Assembly (NCBI GenBank): GCA_030598125.1
Contig: JAUVQN010000001.1
Location: 1 to 26,677, forward strand
Origin: Coriobacteriia bacterium
Lineage (GTDB): Bacteria > Actinomycetota > Coriobacteriia > Anaerosomatales > JAUVQN01
DNA length: 26,677 nt
Direction: 5' to 3'
Both the position numbers and the translations under genes were made by a program. The notes under the pieces are model-generated. The model saw only the letters and a program-made list of their open reading frames with translations, searched no databases and was not told where the DNA came from. This document shows positions 15,016-21,837 of the stretch, piece after piece. Positions within the stretch are counted from its first letter, which is position 1. Each line of letters begins with the position of its first letter.

Positions 15016-15809
15016 GGGTCGTCGGCGACATCGGGCAGTACGTGCCGGTCGACTCGCCCCTCCACCGGACGGATGCGGCCGCGAAGATCGTGCTCACTGC
15101 CGTCTTCGCAGTCTCCCTCTTCGCGGTGCAGAGCTTCGTCGGGCTGGCCGTCCAGACGATGATCGTGGCGATCGCGGTGGCCATGTCGCGGGTTCCCGCG
15201 CGGATCGCATTCCGGGGCGTGCGCACGGTCGCGGTCATTCTCCTCTTCACGCTGCTGCTTCATGCGCTGGAGTGGAAGTCGGCAGAGGCGGCTCTCGTCC
15301 GGATCGGGCCCTTCTCAGTGACCGCCGATGGCCTGGCGGACGGCGTCTTCTTCTCCTGGCGGATCGTGCTCCTCGTCGTCGGCACGTCGCTGCTCGCGTT
15401 GACCACGGCGCCGGTCCAGCTCACGGACGGGCTGGAGCGTCTCTTGCGCCCGCTCGCGGTGCTTCGCGTCCCGGTGCACGATCTCGCGATGATGCTCTCG
15501 ATCGCCCTGAGGTTCATCCCGGCGACCGTCTCGGAGGCGGACAAGGTGATCACCGCGCAGGTAGCCAGGGGCGCGCGCATCGGGCGTGGCGGGCCTGTGG
15601 CTCGCGTCCGGTCCTACGTGCCCGTGCTCGTTCCGGTCTTCGTCGGCCTGTTCAGGCGGGCGGACGAACTCGCCATCGCGCTCGACGCGCGCTGCTACCG
15701 GGGCGCCGTCGGGCGGACGCGCTACCGGGAGCGCCGGATGGGCGTCTCGGATTGGGTCGCACTCGCCGCAGGAGTCGCGGTGTTTGCCGTCGTAGGGATC
15801 CTGCTGTGA
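15012..15809 (+). CDS. ecfT: Energy-coupling factor transporter transmembrane protein EcfT
   Basis: EcfT is the membrane scaffold that transmits ATPase movement to the S component. The 265-residue product has about five to six hydrophobic segments and two cytoplasmic coupling motifs: AQVARGARIGRGG and, further on, ALDARCYRGAVGRTRY. No S component (such as BioY, RibU or ThiT) lies nearby, so this is probably a shared (group II) module. The frame is open 38 codons upstream, but the ATG at 15012 overlaps the ecfA2 stop and gives the usual length. Confidence 0.92.
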   Translation: MRVVGDIGQYVPVDSPLHRTDAAAKIVLTAVFAVSLFAVQSFVGLAVQTMIVAIAVAMSRVPARIAFRGVRTVAVILLFTLLLHALEWKSAEAALVRIGPFSVTADGLADGVFFSWRIVLLVVGTSLLALTTAPVQLTDGLERLLRPLAVLRVPVHDLAMMLSIALRFIPATVSEADKVITAQVARGARIGRGGPVARVRSYVPVLVPVFVGLFRRADELAIALDARCYRGAVGRTRYRERRMGVSDWVALAAGVAVFAVVGILL

Positions 15810-16588
15810 AGCAAGCGAACGACGTCGTCGCGCTGACCGTCGCGTACGACGGTGCGCCCTTCGCCGGCTTCCAGTCACAACCGGGGCTCGAGACGGTGCA
15901 GGGACGGCTGGAGGCGGCGCTCGAGATCGCGCTCGGGGTGCCGGTGCACGTGACCTGCGCCGGCAGGACGGACGCCGGGGTCCACGCACGGGCGCAGGTC
16001 GTGAGTTTCACGTCGACGGGGCACGAACCGGAACCGGCTCGTCTCTCGCGGTCCCTGAACGCGTTGGCCGGACCGCATATCGCCGTCCGGCAGGTGAGGC
16101 GAGCCGTCGCGTCCTTCGATGCACGCCACTCCGCGATCGGGAGGCGGTATCGCTATCTGATCGTCGACCTACCCTCGCCGCCGGTCGCCTTGAAGGACAG
16201 GTCGTGGTGGGTGAAGCGATCGCTCGACGTCGAAGCCATGCGCGAGGCTTCGCGCGTCCTGCTCGGCCGCCACGACTTCGCTTCGTTCTGCGTCGCTGAG
16301 AGCGCACGCGAACAGCCCACGATGCGCGAGATCACGATGCTCGAGCTCGAGCGTGTCTCTGAGCTCGGCGAAGAGTGTCTGGAGCTCACGGTGGAGGGGC
16401 GTTCGTTCCTCCATTCGATGGTGCGGGTGATCACCGGCAGCCTCGTCGAGGTGGGGAAGGGCCGGCGGGACGCCGCGTGGCTCGAAGCCGCACTCGAGGC
16501 CGCCGAGCGTTCGGCCGCCGGTCCGACGAGCCCCGCGCGCGGACTCACGCTGTGGAGCGTGTCCTACCCAGAGGATGTATGGCGGTAG
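15806..16588 (+). CDS. truA: tRNA pseudouridine(38-40) synthase TruA
   Basis: TruA converts uridines 38, 39 and 40 in the tRNA anticodon arm to pseudouridine. The product is 260 residues, starting at a GTG that overlaps the ecfT stop by four bases. It has VAYDGAPFAGFQSQP, the catalytic aspartate D56 in GRTDAGVHA, RYRYLI, and the C-terminal SFLHSMVRVITGSLVEVGKG. The frame is open for another 334 codons upstream through ecfA2 and ecfT, but that part is not protein-like. ecfA1-ecfA2-ecfT-truA-rplM-rpsI is also the order in Bacillus subtilis. Confidence 0.95.
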   Translation: MKQANDVVALTVAYDGAPFAGFQSQPGLETVQGRLEAALEIALGVPVHVTCAGRTDAGVHARAQVVSFTSTGHEPEPARLSRSLNALAGPHIAVRQVRRAVASFDARHSAIGRRYRYLIVDLPSPPVALKDRSWWVKRSLDVEAMREASRVLLGRHDFASFCVAESAREQPTMREITMLELERVSELGEECLELTVEGRSFLHSMVRVITGSLVEVGKGRRDAAWLEAALEAAERSAAGPTSPARGLTLWSVSYPEDVWR

Positions 16589-16597
16589 CGGGCCGGT

Positions 16598-16620
16598 CCG
16601 GCGTGGATGGACACGCCCGG
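16598..16620 (+). terminator. Possible terminator after truA
   Basis: CCGGCGTG at 16598-16605 pairs with CACGCCCGG at 16612-16620 apart from one bulged C, closing a 6-base loop; GTTGTT follows shortly after. It lies ten bases after truA and just before the rplM promoter, a sensible place for a terminator, but the T tract is short and interrupted. Confidence 0.4.
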
Positions 16621-16628
16621 CGGCGTTG

Positions 16629-16657
16629 TTGACACCCGAGAAACCCCTGGATATAGT
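16629..16657 (+). promoter_or_regulatory. Sigma70-type promoter of rplM-rpsI
   Basis: TTGACA at 16629-16634 is a perfect -35 element, followed after exactly 17 bases by TATAGT at 16652-16657, a five-of-six -10 element. Transcription would begin near 16664, giving a leader of about 75 bases. This is the best promoter in the window. Confidence 0.85.
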
Positions 16658-16664
16658 GGTTGGG

Positions 16665-16739
16665 TTCGCCCGAGGAGCCCCCCGGGTGATTCATGCATGA
16701 TCACATCGCTGAGCAGCGAGAACCTCGGTGGAGGATGCA
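16665..16739 (+). promoter_or_regulatory. Structured 5' leader of rplM
   Basis: The transcribed leader can form three hairpins: CGCCCG (about 16667-16672) with CGGGTG (16683-16688, one G-U pair); a 10-base perfect palindrome TCATGCATGA at 16691-16700; and TCGCT (16706-16710) with AGCGA (16715-16719) on a GAGC loop. The ribosome binding site GGAGG at 16730-16734 follows. L13 represses its own operon in E. coli and leader RNAs before rplM are known in other bacteria; this leader may serve the same purpose, but I do not recognise its family. Confidence 0.4.
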
Positions 16740-17174
16740 GTGAGGACGTATCAGGCCAAGCCGGGCGAAGTGGCCCGCGAATGGCTCGTGATAGACGCGA
16801 CGGATGTGGCGCTCGGACGGCTCGCGAGTCGGGCAGCCGTCATCCTTCGCGGCAAGCACAAGCCGCAGTACACGCCGCACGTGGACACGGGCGACTACGT
16901 GATCGTGGTCAACGCCTCGAAGCTCAAGCTCACGGGTAACAAGCTCGAGGACAAGAAGAAGTATCGCTACTCCGGCTATCCGGGCGGGCTCAAGGTCACG
17001 CCCATCTCGAAGCTGATGGCCGAGCGTCCCGAGAGGGTCGTGGAGGGTGCCGTCAAGGGCATGCTGCCCAAGAACACCCTCGGCCGCGCGATGCGCAAGA
17101 AGCTCAAGGTCTACGCCGGTCCGGACCATCCGCACGCGGCGCAGAACCCGCGACCGATCGACTTGGAGGCGTAA
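16740..17174 (+). CDS. rplM: 50S ribosomal protein L13
   Basis: L13 is an early-assembling large-subunit protein. The product is 144 residues starting MRTYQAKPGEV, with WLVIDATDVALGRLASRAA, the RGKHKPQYTPHVDTGDYVIV segment and GMLPKNTLGRAM. A GTG four codons upstream (16728) is in frame, but the GTG at 16740 is preceded by GGAGG at the right distance and matches the family start. It forms a two-gene unit with rpsI. Confidence 0.96.
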   Translation: MRTYQAKPGEVAREWLVIDATDVALGRLASRAAVILRGKHKPQYTPHVDTGDYVIVVNASKLKLTGNKLEDKKKYRYSGYPGGLKVTPISKLMAERPERVVEGAVKGMLPKNTLGRAMRKKLKVYAGPDHPHAAQNPRPIDLEA

Positions 17175-17176
17175 AT

Positions 17177-17572
17177 ATGGCTGACGAGGCCGTCTATCAG
17201 GGCACCGGCCGGCGGAAGAATGCCGTCGCGCGCGTGCGCCTGAAGCCCGGCACAGGGCTCTACGAGATCAACGGTCGTCAGTTGGACGACTACTTCGGGC
17301 GCAAGATCCTCCATACCTACGTGGAACAGCCGTTCAGGGTGACGGAGACCGTCGACAGGTTCGACGTGTTCGCCCGCATCCACGGGGGCGGCTCATCGGG
17401 ACAGACGGGGGCGCTCCGTCTCGGGATCGCTCGCGCGCTCCTCGAGGCCGGCGACGACTACCGCACGGAGCTCAAGAAGGCCGGGCTGCTCGAGCGCGAC
17501 TCGCGCATGGTGGAGCGCAAGAAGTACGGGCTCCGCAAGGCCAGGAAGCGGCCGCAGTTCTCCAAGCGCTAG
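17177..17572 (+). CDS. rpsI: 30S ribosomal protein S9
   Basis: S9 reaches the P-site tRNA anticodon with its C-terminal tail. The 131-residue product has YQGTGRRKNAVARVRLKPG, RIHGGGSSGQTGALRLGIARAL and the tail KYGLRKARKRPQFSKR, all diagnostic. It follows rplM after two bases, with GGAGG at 17165-17169 as ribosome binding site, and is followed by a strong hairpin. Confidence 0.97.
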   Translation: MADEAVYQGTGRRKNAVARVRLKPGTGLYEINGRQLDDYFGRKILHTYVEQPFRVTETVDRFDVFARIHGGGSSGQTGALRLGIARALLEAGDDYRTELKKAGLLERDSRMVERKKYGLRKARKRPQFSKR

Positions 17573-17594
17573 GTTCGCCATAGGACGATCACGA

Positions 17595-17624
17595 GAGGAG
17601 GTCCACCGGATGGTGGGCCTCTTC
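17595..17624 (+). terminator. Strong hairpin between rpsI and glmM
   Basis: The arms 17595-17607 and 17612-17624 form a 13-bp stem with two G-U pairs and a GGAT tetraloop. The 3' arm ends CCTCTTC, followed by TGCACG, so the T-rich part lies within the stem. It starts 22 bases after rpsI and fits an intrinsic terminator or attenuator separating ribosomal genes from glmM. The 5' arm contains AGGAGG, but no start codon follows at a suitable distance. Confidence 0.65.
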
Positions 17625-17649
17625 TGCACGAAGGGATGGGGAGCAGACG

Positions 17650-18984
17650 ATGACACGACTGTTCGGCACGGACGGCGTGCGAGGTGTCGCCAACGCGGAG
17701 CTCACTCCGGAGCTCGCGTTCTCGCTCGGTGAGGCGGCCGGTCACTTCCTCGGACAGGGAGGTCGCGGCAGCATCGTGGTGGGCAGAGACACCCGCCGCT
17801 CCGGCGACATGCTCGAAGCTGCGCTCGTGGCCGGCATCTGCTCGGGCGGTGCGGATGCACTGCTCGCGGACGTCATACCGACCCCGGCCGTCGCCTTCCT
17901 CACCACCGAGCTCGGCGCCGACGGGGGCGTGGTGATCTCCGCCTCGCACAACCCCGCGGAGTACAACGGTATCAAGTTCTTCGACCGCGAGGGCTACAAG
18001 CTCCCCGACGAGGTCGAGGATGAGATCGAGAGCTTCGTGGGCGACGAGCGTGACTGGGAGCGCCCGGTGGGCGGTGCAGTGGGCCAGGTGGTCCGCTTGG
18101 GCGACGCCGTCGAGCGCTACGTGGAGCACGCCTCGGGCGTGGCCGAAGGGGGCCTTTCCGGACTCAAGGTAGCCGCGGACTGTGGCCACGGGGCGGCGTC
18201 CGAGACGACGCCTCTGGCGCTGCGGGGTCTCGGAGCCGAGGTCGTGGAGATCAACTGCGAGTGGGACGGCATGGACATCAACCGCGAGTGCGGATCCACT
18301 CACGTGGATGTCGTCAGCTCGCTCGTGCTCGATTCAGGGGCGGACATCGGGATCGCCCACGACGGCGATGCCGACCGGGTGATCGCCGTGGACGATCTCG
18401 GCGAGACGGTCGACGGAGACATGATGATGGCGATCTGCGCGGTAGACCTCCACGAGCGCGGATCGCTCGCCGAGGACACTGTCGTCTGCACGGTCATGAG
18501 CAACATGGGCTTCGAGGTCGCGATGCGTGAGCTCGGGATCAACGTGATCCGGACGAAGGTAGGCGATCGCTACGTGCTGGACGGCATGCGGCTGGCCGGG
18601 GCATCTCTCGGAGGTGAGCAGTCGGGCCACATCATCTTCGGCGAGCACAGCACCACCGGCGACGGCCTCGTGACGGCACTCAGTGTCCTGGACACGATGC
18701 GGAGGACGGGCAAGCCGCTCTCGGAGCTCAAGACCGTCATGCGCCGATACCCGCAGTTCCTCGAGAACGTCCCCGTCGCCGACACGGCTCGTTTCGGTAC
18801 GAGCGTCGCGATCACGGACGGCGTCCACGCGGCGGAACAGGAGCTCGGCGATCGTGGTCGCGTGCTCGTGCGGCCGTCAGGCACGGAGCCCCTCGTACGC
18901 GTGATGGTCGAGGCTGAGGACGAGGCCACGGCGCGCGAGGTGGCGCAGCGCCTCTCGGCCGTCGTGCGCGACGAACTCGCGTGA
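17650..18984 (+). CDS. glmM: Phosphoglucosamine mutase
   Basis: GlmM interconverts glucosamine-6-phosphate and glucosamine-1-phosphate, the second step towards UDP-GlcNAc for peptidoglycan. The product is 444 residues with four domains of the phosphohexomutase family: FGTDGVRG at the N-terminus, the phosphoserine loop ISASHNP with S99, the metal loop DGDADR (residues 238-243), the sugar loop GEQSGH (322-327) and the phosphate-binding RPSGTEPLVRVMVE. GGGGAG at 17638-17643 precedes the ATG. The next gene, glmS, makes its substrate. Confidence 0.97.
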   Translation: MTRLFGTDGVRGVANAELTPELAFSLGEAAGHFLGQGGRGSIVVGRDTRRSGDMLEAALVAGICSGGADALLADVIPTPAVAFLTTELGADGGVVISASHNPAEYNGIKFFDREGYKLPDEVEDEIESFVGDERDWERPVGGAVGQVVRLGDAVERYVEHASGVAEGGLSGLKVAADCGHGAASETTPLALRGLGAEVVEINCEWDGMDINRECGSTHVDVVSSLVLDSGADIGIAHDGDADRVIAVDDLGETVDGDMMMAICAVDLHERGSLAEDTVVCTVMSNMGFEVAMRELGINVIRTKVGDRYVLDGMRLAGASLGGEQSGHIIFGEHSTTGDGLVTALSVLDTMRRTGKPLSELKTVMRRYPQFLENVPVADTARFGTSVAITDGVHAAEQELGDRGRVLVRPSGTEPLVRVMVEAEDEATAREVAQRLSAVVRDELA

Positions 18985-18987
18985 CGC

Positions 18988-19005
18988 GCGGCGCGTTCGC
19001 GCCGT
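18988..19005 (+). terminator. Hairpin after glmM
   Basis: CGGCGC at 18989-18994 pairs with GCGCCG at 18999-19004 on a GTTC loop, only four bases after the glmM stop. TTGACG follows rather than a T run. A terminator role is possible but weakly supported; the position between glmM and the glmS leader is suitable. Confidence 0.4.
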
Positions 19006-19052
19006 TGACGAGCCGTTGCCACGCGACCGATGTCCGTCGCGCCACCCACTGC

Positions 19053-19058
19053 TAGACT
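19053..19058 (+). promoter_or_regulatory. Possible -10 element for the glmS leader
   Basis: TAGACT at 19053-19058 fits a relaxed -10 element in the only space between glmM and the ribozyme. No good -35 lies 16-18 bases upstream; TTGACG at 19005-19010 is too far away. If used, transcription would start near 19065, about 75 bases before the ribozyme cleavage site. Confidence 0.3.
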
Positions 19059-19139
19059 TGGGTCGCGGGCGAGGTGTTCGCTCGCACGACACGCGCTCGG
19101 TCCGAGGGAGGTGGCACGCAGGCGAACACGGCACCGCCA

Positions 19140-19290
19140 AGCGCCAGGACTGGCGTCACGGTCTCACGGGCCGGGCCCCAGTCGACGAGGCGGAGACTTA
19201 TCGAGGATTCGGCGGATGGTCTCCCGGCGAGCTGGAGTCGAGAGGTTGCGGCAAATCCCACGGGTGACCGCGGGGACAAATCCGACGACC
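19140..19290 (+). ncRNA. glmS self-cleaving ribozyme
   Basis: The sequence matches the core of the glucosamine-6-phosphate-activated glmS ribozyme. A at 19140 and GCGCCAGGACTGG at 19141-19153 correspond to the cleavage site and the 5' strand; GACTG (19148-19152) pairs with CAGTC (19179-19183) as P2. GACGAGG at 19184-19190 follows, then GGAGAC (19192-19197) pairs with GTCTCC (19219-19224), enclosing the conserved TTATCGA and TTCGGCGGATG. CCCACGG (19258-19264) pairs with CCGCGGG (19269-19275) around a GTGA loop as P4, flanked by CAAAT and ACAAAT, and GGTTGCGG pairs with CCGACGACC as P3. Cleavage is expected between 19140 and 19141 when glucosamine-6-phosphate binds, reducing glmS expression. 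Confidence 0.93.
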
Positions 19291-19405
19291 GCCCAGCGAA
19301 TCCGATCGCGCACGCGGCGACGCGCCGGTTCGGGGGCACGCGTGCCCCGGGGTGAGTCGTGCCCGACCAGGATGAGACCCCTTCCAGGACAGGAGGACCC
19401 GATAC
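19291..19405 (+). promoter_or_regulatory. Linker between glmS ribozyme and glmS start
   Basis: This 115-base stretch has no gene. It contains a perfect 16-base palindrome, 19333-19348 (GGGGCACG followed by CGTGCCCC), able to fold as a 6-bp stem with a CGCG loop. GGGCACG (19334-19340) can instead pair with CGTGCCC at 19358-19364. Next to the start, CTTCC at 19381-19385 can pair with GGAGG of the glmS ribosome binding site (19392-19396) over a 6-base loop. These suggest, but do not prove, control beyond ribozyme cleavage. Confidence 0.4.
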
Positions 19406-21232
19406 ATGTGCGGCATCGTGGGATACGTCGGACGGGACAGAGCGGCTGATGTCCTGCTGAGCGGGCTAGCGAGCCTCGAGTATCGCGGCTACGACTCGGC
19501 CGGTCTCGCCATCATATGCGACGACCACGTGGACGTGACCAGGGCCGTCGGCAAGCTCGTGAACCTGCGCACCGTCGTCGAGGCGGCCCCGCCCGATGGG
19601 ACCACGGGCATCGGTCACACGAGGTGGGCGACGCACGGCCCGCCCACGGAGGACAACGCGCACCCCCACAAGGATTGCAGCGGCGACCTCGCCCTCGTGC
19701 ACAATGGCATCATCGAGAACTTCGTCGAGCTCAGGGAAGAACTCGTGGGAGCGGGGCACGACGTGCTCTCGGATACGGACACGGAGATCGTCGCGCACCT
19801 CATCGAAGCGTCGTACGAGGGGGACCTCACCGCCGCGGTCCGGGCCGCGATCGAGCGGCTGGACGGTTCGTACGCGCTGGCCGTCGTCCATCGGGCGCAT
19901 CCGGGGACCATCGTCGCCGCGCGCAAGGACTCGCCGCTCATCGTGGGGGTAGGAGACGGCGAGATGCTCGTCGCGAGCGACATCCCCGCGGTCCTCAAGC
20001 GCACGCGCGATGTGATGGTCATCGAGGATGAAGAGATCGTCACGGTCACGGCGAGCGGGGCCGACCTCACCGGTCTGGATGGCGAACCGCGCCCCGACAG
20101 GAGGATGCGCGTCGACTGGGATGTCGATGCCGCCGAGAAGGGCGGCTACGAGACGTTCATGCTCAAGGAGATCCACGAGCAGCCGGCCGCGATCCAGAAC
20201 ACGCTCAGGGGCCGGATGACGTCCGACGGGACGATCCAGCTCTCGGAGCTGGACATGTCCCCCGAGGAGGTCGCCGCCGTACGGCGGGTGCTCATCGTCG
20301 CTTGCGGCACGTCGTACCATGCCGGACTCGTGGCGAAGCGCCTCATCGAGGGATGGGCGAGGATCCCGGTCGAGGTCGACGTGTCGAGCGAGTTCCGCTA
20401 CCGGGACCCGATCTTGGACGAGGATACCCTCGTCGTCGCGATCTCCCAGTCCGGAGAGACGACGGACACTCTGGCCGGCGTTCGTGAGGCGCGGGCGCGC
20501 GGCGCCCGCGTGATCGCCATCTCGAACGTCGTCGGCAGCAGCATCACGCGCGAGGCCGACGGGGTCGTGTACACGCACGCGGGTCTCGAGATCGGTGTCG
20601 CGGCGACGAAGACCTTCACCGCGCAGATCGCGACCACGTACGTGCTCGCGCTCCATCTCGCGCAGGCGAAAGGCACCATGAGCCGCGACGAGGTCGCACG
20701 TGTGTGGGCGGAGTTGGAGAAGGTGCCCTCCATGGTCCAGCGCATCCTGGACGACGCGGACTCCATCGCCGAGTGCGCCGCGCAGTACACGGCCCGCCAC
20801 TCCTCGCTCTTCTTGGGGCGCGGCATCGGCGTGCCCGTGGCGATGGAGGGCGCGCTGAAGCTCAAGGAGATCAGCTACATCCATGCGGAGGCGCATCCGG
20901 CGGGCGAGATGAAGCACGGCCCGATCGCGCTCATCACCGATCACGTCCCGGTCGTCTTCGTCGCCACACAGGGGCGCACGTACGAGAAGGTCGTGTCCAA
21001 CATCCAGGAGGTGCGGGCAAGAGAGGGCGAGGTCATCGCGGTCGCCTCCGAGGGCGATGAAGAGATAGCGAAGCACGCCGACCATGTGCTCACGGTCCCA
21101 CTGACCAGCGAGGAACTGTCGCCGATCCCGGCGGTCGTTCCGCTGCAGCTGCTCGCCTATCACATCGCGACGTTGCGCGGCTGCAACGTCGATCAACCGC
21201 GCAACCTCGCGAAGTCGGTGACGGTGGAGTGA
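19406..21232 (+). CDS. glmS: Glutamine-fructose-6-phosphate aminotransferase (isomerizing)
   Basis: GlmS makes glucosamine-6-phosphate from fructose-6-phosphate and glutamine, the entry step to amino sugars. The product is 608 residues. The N-terminal glutaminase domain starts MCGIVGYVG with the nucleophile C2, followed by SLEYRGYDSAG, GIGHTRWATHG and HNGIIENF. Two SIS sugar-isomerase domains follow (CGTSYHAG, ISQSGETTDT, then FLGRGIGVPVAMEGALKLKEISYIHAE), and the C-terminus ends NLAKSVTVE. AGGAGG at 19391-19396 precedes the ATG. Expression is probably controlled by the upstream ribozyme. Confidence 0.98.
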   Translation: MCGIVGYVGRDRAADVLLSGLASLEYRGYDSAGLAIICDDHVDVTRAVGKLVNLRTVVEAAPPDGTTGIGHTRWATHGPPTEDNAHPHKDCSGDLALVHNGIIENFVELREELVGAGHDVLSDTDTEIVAHLIEASYEGDLTAAVRAAIERLDGSYALAVVHRAHPGTIVAARKDSPLIVGVGDGEMLVASDIPAVLKRTRDVMVIEDEEIVTVTASGADLTGLDGEPRPDRRMRVDWDVDAAEKGGYETFMLKEIHEQPAAIQNTLRGRMTSDGTIQLSELDMSPEEVAAVRRVLIVACGTSYHAGLVAKRLIEGWARIPVEVDVSSEFRYRDPILDEDTLVVAISQSGETTDTLAGVREARARGARVIAISNVVGSSITREADGVVYTHAGLEIGVAATKTFTAQIATTYVLALHLAQAKGTMSRDEVARVWAELEKVPSMVQRILDDADSIAECAAQYTARHSSLFLGRGIGVPVAMEGALKLKEISYIHAEAHPAGEMKHGPIALITDHVPVVFVATQGRTYEKVVSNIQEVRAREGEVIAVASEGDEEIAKHADHVLTVPLTSEELSPIPAVVPLQLLAYHIATLRGCNVDQPRNLAKSVTVE

Positions 21233-21245
21233 CTGGAGGGACCGC

Positions 21246-21797
21246 ATGATCCACGGTCTGGGCGTCGACATCGTCGAGATCCAGCGCATGCGAGAGGCGC
21301 TCGAGCGTCGACCGCGTATCAAGGAGCGCTGCTTCTCCGAGGAGGAGCGCTCCTACTGCGACGCACGGAGCCGGCCCGAGATCCACTACGCCACACGGTT
21401 CGCGGCGAAGGAAGCCATTCTGAAGGCCCTCGGCACGGGGTTCGGCGGCATGCGCTTCACGGACGTCGGTGTCGCGCGTGACGAGCGCGGTCGGCCGCAC
21501 CCGGTCCTGTCCGGTCGCGCTGCGGCGTTCGTCCAGGAACTCGGGGTGAGCGAGCTGCACGTATCGCTCTCCTACACACACGTGACCGCGGTCGCATCGG
21601 CGGTCGCTATCGTCCCCGATCCACCGGCCGACGCGGAGCTCACGCAGCAGGAGCTCCTGTCCGCGAGCTTCAAGGACGCGCGGGTCGTGCTCGACGACCT
21701 CGCGCCGGGATCGGACGCGGAGGGCGACGAGAGGGGCGGAGGCGTCGCTGGGGACGAACACGAGAGCGACGTCTTCGAGGACGACGAGGAGTCCTGA
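21246..21797 (+). CDS. acpS: Holo-[acyl-carrier-protein] synthase with acidic C-terminal tail
   Basis: AcpS transfers phosphopantetheine from CoA to acyl carrier protein. Residues 1-123 form a complete enzyme: IHGLGVDIVEI with D8, RFAAKEAILKALGTG with E56 (magnesium ligands) and HVSLSYTHVTAVASAVA. The remaining 60 residues are an unusual extension, rich in D, E, G and S in the last 30 (for example HESDVFEDDEES) and without recognised domain; family members normally end near residue 120-130. The ATG lies 13 bases after glmS with GGAGGGA at 21236-21242. acpS next to nnr and alr is common in Gram-positive bacteria. Confidence 0.93.
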   Translation: MIHGLGVDIVEIQRMREALERRPRIKERCFSEEERSYCDARSRPEIHYATRFAAKEAILKALGTGFGGMRFTDVGVARDERGRPHPVLSGRAAAFVQELGVSELHVSLSYTHVTAVASAVAIVPDPPADAELTQQELLSASFKDARVVLDDLAPGSDAEGDERGGGVAGDEHESDVFEDDEES

Positions 21798-21837
21798 GGC
21801 GCGGCCGGTCGAAGAGCGGCGACTGCGGGGGTGTGAG

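Noticed and set aside
13217..15250. Long open frame of 677 codons on the minus strand
   Set aside because: It is antisense to ecfA1-ecfA2-ecfT, has biased Arg/Ala/Pro composition and no recognisable motif; long antisense frames are common in GC-rich coding sequence.
14804..16588. A 594-codon open frame covering ecfA2, ecfT and truA
   Set aside because: Only the last 260 codons, from the GTG at 15806, resemble a protein (TruA). The upstream part is Arg/Ala/Pro-rich out-of-frame sequence over ecfA2 and ecfT.
10159..16620. The 12-mer GGACACGCCCGG appears in both the infA-rpmJ spacer (10159-10170) and the truA-rplM spacer (16609-16620)
   Set aside because: Several chance repeats of 12 bases are expected in 26 kb of GC-rich DNA, and the positions relative to promoters differ.
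19005..19033. TTGACG at 19005-19010 as a -35 for glmS
   Set aside because: The hexamer 17 bases downstream (CGATGT at 19028) is a poor -10, and TAGACT at 19053 is much too far away.
19030..19449. Open frames of 93-139 codons in the glmM-glmS gap
   Set aside because: They cross the glmS ribozyme and show Arg/Ser/Thr-rich random-like sequence; the RNA structure explains the conservation better.
19466..21322. Long minus-strand open frame of 618 codons opposite glmS
   Set aside because: Composition is Arg/Asp/Val-rich without domains, and it is the mirror of a fully conserved glmS gene.
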